A DNA stretch of 44,877 bases from Lachnospiraceae bacterium (GTDB taxonomy: Bacteria > Bacillota > Clostridia > Lachnospirales > Lachnospiraceae). Below, piece by piece: positions 42,370 through 44,877 of the stretch (the stretch's first letter is position 1; each line of letters begins with the position of its first letter). A program made the translations under genes and the position numbers. Below the pieces are notes generated by a model, which saw nothing but the letters and a program-made list of their open reading frames with translations, did not search any database and had not been told where the DNA came from. The stretch lies in the NCBI GenBank assembly GCA_022793065.1, contig JAAWCE010000064.1, positions 1-44,877 on the forward strand. The letters run 5' to 3'.

Positions 42370-42567
42370 ATGCCCAAAATGAAGACAAGCAAATCGGCTG
42401 CAAAGCGTTTTAAAGTGACTGGTACGGGTAAATTAAAGAGAAATAAGGCTTATAAGCGCCATATCTTAACTAAGAAATCCGCTAAGACTAAGCGTAATTT
42501 GAGAAAACCTGCTATTACCGATGCAACAAATGTAAAGAATATGAAGAAGATTTTGCCCTATTTATAA
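42370..42567 (+). CDS. rpmI: 50S ribosomal protein L35
   Basis: A 65-residue basic protein, [20 protein letters not shown], then [26 protein letters not shown] and KKILPYL, all diagnostic for L35. AGGAGG about 8 bases upstream supports ATG 42370. It is the middle gene of the operon, 66 bases after infC and 131 bases before rplT. L35 packs against the 23S rRNA in the large subunit. The gap to rplT holds no further gene. Confidence 0.97.
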   Translation: MPKMKTSKSAAKRFKVTGTGKLKRNKAYKRHILTKKSAKTKRNLRKPAITDATNVKNMKKILPYL

Positions 42568-42698
42568 TTCCGGTAAGTGGAACCGGGCAGCATAAAATAT
42601 GTCGTATTCGGTACAGGGCGGAATTTTTAATAGTCCAGTTATGAATTGGCAAGAAGAAATGAAAAAAGGTCTCGAAGCGGAATAGGAGGAAAGATAGA

Positions 42699-43055
42699 AT
42701 GGCACGAATTAAAGGCGGCGTAAATGCCAAAAAAAAGCATAATAGAGTATTGAAGCTTGCAAAAGGGTACAGGGGTGCCAGAAGCAAGCAGTATAGAATA
42801 GCGAAACAGGCAGTGATGAGGGCACTTACCAGTTCTTATGCGGGTAGGAAAGAAAAGAAGCGTCAGTTCAGGCAATTGTGGATTGCACGTATCAATGCGG
42901 CTGCACGTATGAACGGATTATCATACAGTAGATTTATGTATGGATTGAAGCTGGCAGGTGTGGACATTAACAGAAAGATGCTGGCTGAGATGGCTGTAAA
43001 TGATGCGGAAGGATTTAAGACTTTGGCAGAACTTGCTAAGAGTAAGATTGCATAA
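42699..43055 (+). CDS. rplT: 50S ribosomal protein L20
   Basis: A 118-residue assembly-initiating protein of the 50S subunit. Typical segments are [39 protein letters not shown], the long basic N-terminal tail, and [35 protein letters not shown] in the globular C-domain. AGGAGG upstream supports ATG 42699. In Bacillota, L20 can repress the operon by acting on the leader; the attenuator upstream of infC is consistent with that. Followed by the operon terminator. Confidence 0.97.
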   Translation: MARIKGGVNAKKKHNRVLKLAKGYRGARSKQYRIAKQAVMRALTSSYAGRKEKKRQFRQLWIARINAAARMNGLSYSRFMYGLKLAGVDINRKMLAEMAVNDAEGFKTLAELAKSKIA

Positions 43056-43073
43056 TGAATTGTGGACATGCGG

Positions 43074-43099
43074 CCCGGCGGAGAAATCTGCCGGGTTTT
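43074..43099 (+). terminator. Terminator of infC-rpmI-rplT
   Basis: CCCGGC at 43074-43079 pairs with GCCGGG at 43090-43095, followed by TTTTG, 19 bases after the rplT stop. Confidence 0.8.
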
Positions 43100-43166
43100 G
43101 TATCATTGAATATGACAAAACTGTGCTGATTAGGGTGCCTGCTGATGTGGGTGAGGGAGTGTAATT

Positions 43167-43709
43167 ATGAATAAGGTGTTGATTGTAGTAGATATGCAGA
43201 AAGACTTTGTGGACGGTGCGTTGGGGACGAAAGAAGCAGAGGCAATAGTGGAACGTGTGGCTGCCAAAATCAGAGGATTTGAGGGCAGAATATATGCGAC
43301 CCTGGACACACATGAGCCTGATTACCTGGAAACGGCGGAGGGGAGGAAACTTCCCGTACCTCATTGCATCCGTGGAACAGACGGATGGGAAATTAACGGT
43401 AAAGTATTGCATGCTCTGACGGAAAAAGGATATGTGCCGATTGAAAAGAAGACCTTTGGTTCTACGGATTTGGTTGAGGAAATCCGTGATATAGTGGCCG
43501 GAGGGGAGACTGAGATAGAGTTGGTGGGGCTTTGTACGGATATATGTGTGGTATCTAACGCATTGTTGTTGAAAGCGAATTTTCCTGAGACTGCAATTTC
43601 AGTGGATGGAAGTTGTTGTGCGGGAGTAACCCCCAGAACCCATGAGGCGGCGTTGGAGACCATGAAAATGTGTCAGATTGATGTGACGGGAGAAGGAATA
43701 GAGATGTAA
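43167..43709 (+). CDS. Isochorismatase-like cysteine hydrolase (nicotinamidase-type)
   Basis: A 180-residue enzyme of the isochorismatase fold. The triad is visible: Asp9 in VVDMQKDFVDG, Lys near 94-95 in EKKTFGSTD, and Cys near 127 in GLCTDICVVSNALLLKA. A cis-peptide region and a Zn/substrate motif (DTHEPDY, H near residue 50) follow nicotinamidase (PncA) pattern, so nicotinamide to nicotinate in NAD salvage is a good guess, but amide hydrolases of this fold vary. It starts at ATG 43167 after GAGGGAGTG. It is not clearly in an operon; 73 bases separate it from the rplT terminator and 121 from the next gene. Confidence 0.8.
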   Translation: MNKVLIVVDMQKDFVDGALGTKEAEAIVERVAAKIRGFEGRIYATLDTHEPDYLETAEGRKLPVPHCIRGTDGWEINGKVLHALTEKGYVPIEKKTFGSTDLVEEIRDIVAGGETEIELVGLCTDICVVSNALLLKANFPETAISVDGSCCAGVTPRTHEAALETMKMCQIDVTGEGIEM

Positions 43710-43830
43710 GGAGCCTGATTGTAAGCATTGGGTTTTGAAACAGCATGGGCGGATTAGTTCACTTTGAGAAATGTCTGTTCAGATATGGGGCGAAGTGATT
43801 GGAGGCATGAAAGGAAATTAAGGTAAGAAC

Positions 43831-44400
43831 ATGGCATATTATTTTTTGGCGGATACACATTTTGGACATGAAAATGCACTGGCTTTTGATAATCGGCCTT
43901 TTAAAACCATAGAAGAGCATGATCAGGCATTGGTGGAGAATTGGAACCAAGCGGTGGCTCAGGAAGACGAGGTTTTTCTCCTCGGAGATATCAGTTGGCA
44001 CGGGGCGTCTAAAACCGTAGAAATTATAAAATCTCTCAATGGAATTAAGCATTTGATAAAGGGAAACCATGATAAAAGACTGATGAAAAACAGAGAGCTT
44101 CAGTCGTTGTTTGTTGAGATTACCGATTACAAGGAGCTGGAACTGCCGGGAAAGAAGGGTGTTGTTCTCAGTCATTATCCCATACCGTGTTTTAACCATC
44201 ATTACTATGAATGGATTCATTTATATGGGCATGTGCATAAAAGTTTCGAGTGGAATATGATGGAACGTGTAAAGTTTGAAATGCAGGCATTGTATGATAA
44301 ACCTTGTCTGATGTTTAATTGTGGGGTGATGATGGATTATATAGATTACGTACCCAGGACGATAGAAGAGATTGTTTCTTATCATGAGGGACTGGAATGA
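43831..44400 (+). CDS. Calcineurin-like metallophosphoesterase
   Basis: A 189-residue phosphoesterase. The metal-binding blocks are all visible: ADTHFGHENA (D-x-H), LGDISWHG (GD), GNHDKRLM (GNHD), SHYPIP (H) and GHVHKSFEW (G-H-x-H). The FGHENALAFDNRPF region is typical of small phosphoesterases encoded alone in Bacillota. Substrate is unknown: phosphodiesters or phosphomonoesters are possible. ATG 43831 is preceded by a weak AAGG site about 9 bases upstream. No partner gene is evident nearby. Confidence 0.88.
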   Translation: MAYYFLADTHFGHENALAFDNRPFKTIEEHDQALVENWNQAVAQEDEVFLLGDISWHGASKTVEIIKSLNGIKHLIKGNHDKRLMKNRELQSLFVEITDYKELELPGKKGVVLSHYPIPCFNHHYYEWIHLYGHVHKSFEWNMMERVKFEMQALYDKPCLMFNCGVMMDYIDYVPRTIEEIVSYHEGLE

Positions 44401-44568
44401 AGTAAAGTGCAGAGGAGCGTTCCTTTTGGCGGTGCAGTCATAATTGACAGCAATGGAAGGATGGCAAGATGTACGATTAAAAAAATAATTCCTTTTCGGA
44501 ATTGTGTACCCATTCAAAATAGATTATAATTTCATTAACAAATTGAGATTCGTGGAGGAGATGGTGGA

Positions 44569-44877
44569 ATGATATTATATAGACCTGTTGGTACAAGAGA
44601 ATTAAAACTCATAGAAGAAAGCAATTATAGCAAATTTCCACCTAGATTATCTGAACAGCCCATTTTTTATCCCGTTCTCACTGAGAAATATGCAGTAGAA
44701 ATTGCATCAAGATGGAATGTAAAATATAACGATGATCATAAAGGGTATGTGACAAAGTTTGAGATTGATGATACTTATTGTGAGCAATTTGAAATTCATC
44801 AGGTTGGAGACGAGTATCATAAAGAGTTTTGGATCCCGGCAGAAAGATTAGAAGAATTTAATTTAAATATTGTTGGG
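44569..44877 (+). CDS. Conserved protein, 3'-partial (often annotated ADP-ribosylation/crystallin J1)
   Basis: The first 103 codons of a gene cut by the window end. The product starts MILYRPVGTRELKLIEES, then FPPRLSEQPIFYPVL, GYVTKFEID and HKEFWIPAERLEEFN. I remember this arrangement from small bacterial proteins commonly labelled ADP-ribosylation/crystallin J1, a label with little experimental basis. GTGGAGGAG at 44552-44560 lies 8 bases before ATG 44569. It is AT-rich compared with the phosphoesterase gene upstream. The protein probably ends shortly after the window, as homologues I recall are about 110 residues. Confidence 0.6.
   Translation, partial: MILYRPVGTRELKLIEESNYSKFPPRLSEQPIFYPVLTEKYAVEIASRWNVKYNDDHKGYVTKFEIDDTYCEQFEIHQVGDEYHKEFWIPAERLEEFNLNIVG

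Overview
The window looks like chromosomal DNA of a low-to-mid GC Gram-positive anaerobe of class Clostridia, most likely Lachnospiraceae. Reasons: gene orders secA-prfB, rho-rpmE-DUF1385-prmC-prfA and infC-rpmI-rplT; strong purine-rich ribosome binding sites; a sortase-type PKTGD surface anchor; sigma-A type TTGaca-N17-TAtaaT promoters; and families common in that group (DUF975, DUF4230, DUF1294, DegV, YtrA-type GntR). No tRNA, rRNA, CRISPR array, transposase or integrase was seen. Family assignments come from reading motifs and from memory of the families; no database search was run.

Layout. 1-1230: 3' end of a surface protein with an 18-bp tandem repeat; its first ~54 bases look like sequencing-adapter sequence, so the contig end is suspect. 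1388-5641: Nudix hydrolase, then a GntR(YtrA-type)-ABC ATPase-permease operon with a recognisable operator. 5910-9646: secA and prfB, the latter with the classic +1 programmed frameshift. 9796-11661 (minus): three small genes (DUF975, a SprA-like HExxH protein, a DUF4190-like protein). 11977-14481: tex. 14521-18925: MarR regulator with twin operators and a heterodimeric ABC exporter. 19069-19857: lone flagellin-like protein. 20101-21854: AT-rich two-gene unit of an AAA ATPase and a small frameshifted partner. 22077-24508: DegV protein and two DUF4230 proteins. 24478-26127 (minus): DUF1294 protein and argG, separated by 58-bp tandem repeats; argG has a pair of ArgR boxes.

26470-32411 is the most unusual block: five genes in the order STM4015-, STM4014-, STM4013-, STM4012- and STM4011-like (LRR-like protein, ATP-grasp-like protein, alkaline-phosphatase-superfamily hydrolase, two radical SAM proteins). 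It is a conserved cluster of unknown function, and here the last radical SAM protein is fused to a HAD-type phosphatase domain. Three consecutive TAAA-loop hairpins precede the hydrolase gene.

32555-37780: rho, rpmE, a DUF1385 membrane protein, prmC and prfA. 37852-41346 (minus): a giant TPR protein with a J-like N-terminus. 41605-43055: the infC-rpmI-rplT operon behind an attenuator-like leader, with infC starting at ATT. 43167-44877: a cysteine hydrolase, a metallophosphoesterase, and the start of a conserved unknown protein cut by the window end.

Housekeeping themes dominate: protein export (secA), translation termination (prfB, prfA, prmC), transcription termination (rho), ribosome assembly (rpmE, rpmI, rplT) and initiation (infC). 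The accessory content is the surface protein, the ABC systems, the AAA ATPase pair and the STM401x-like cluster.
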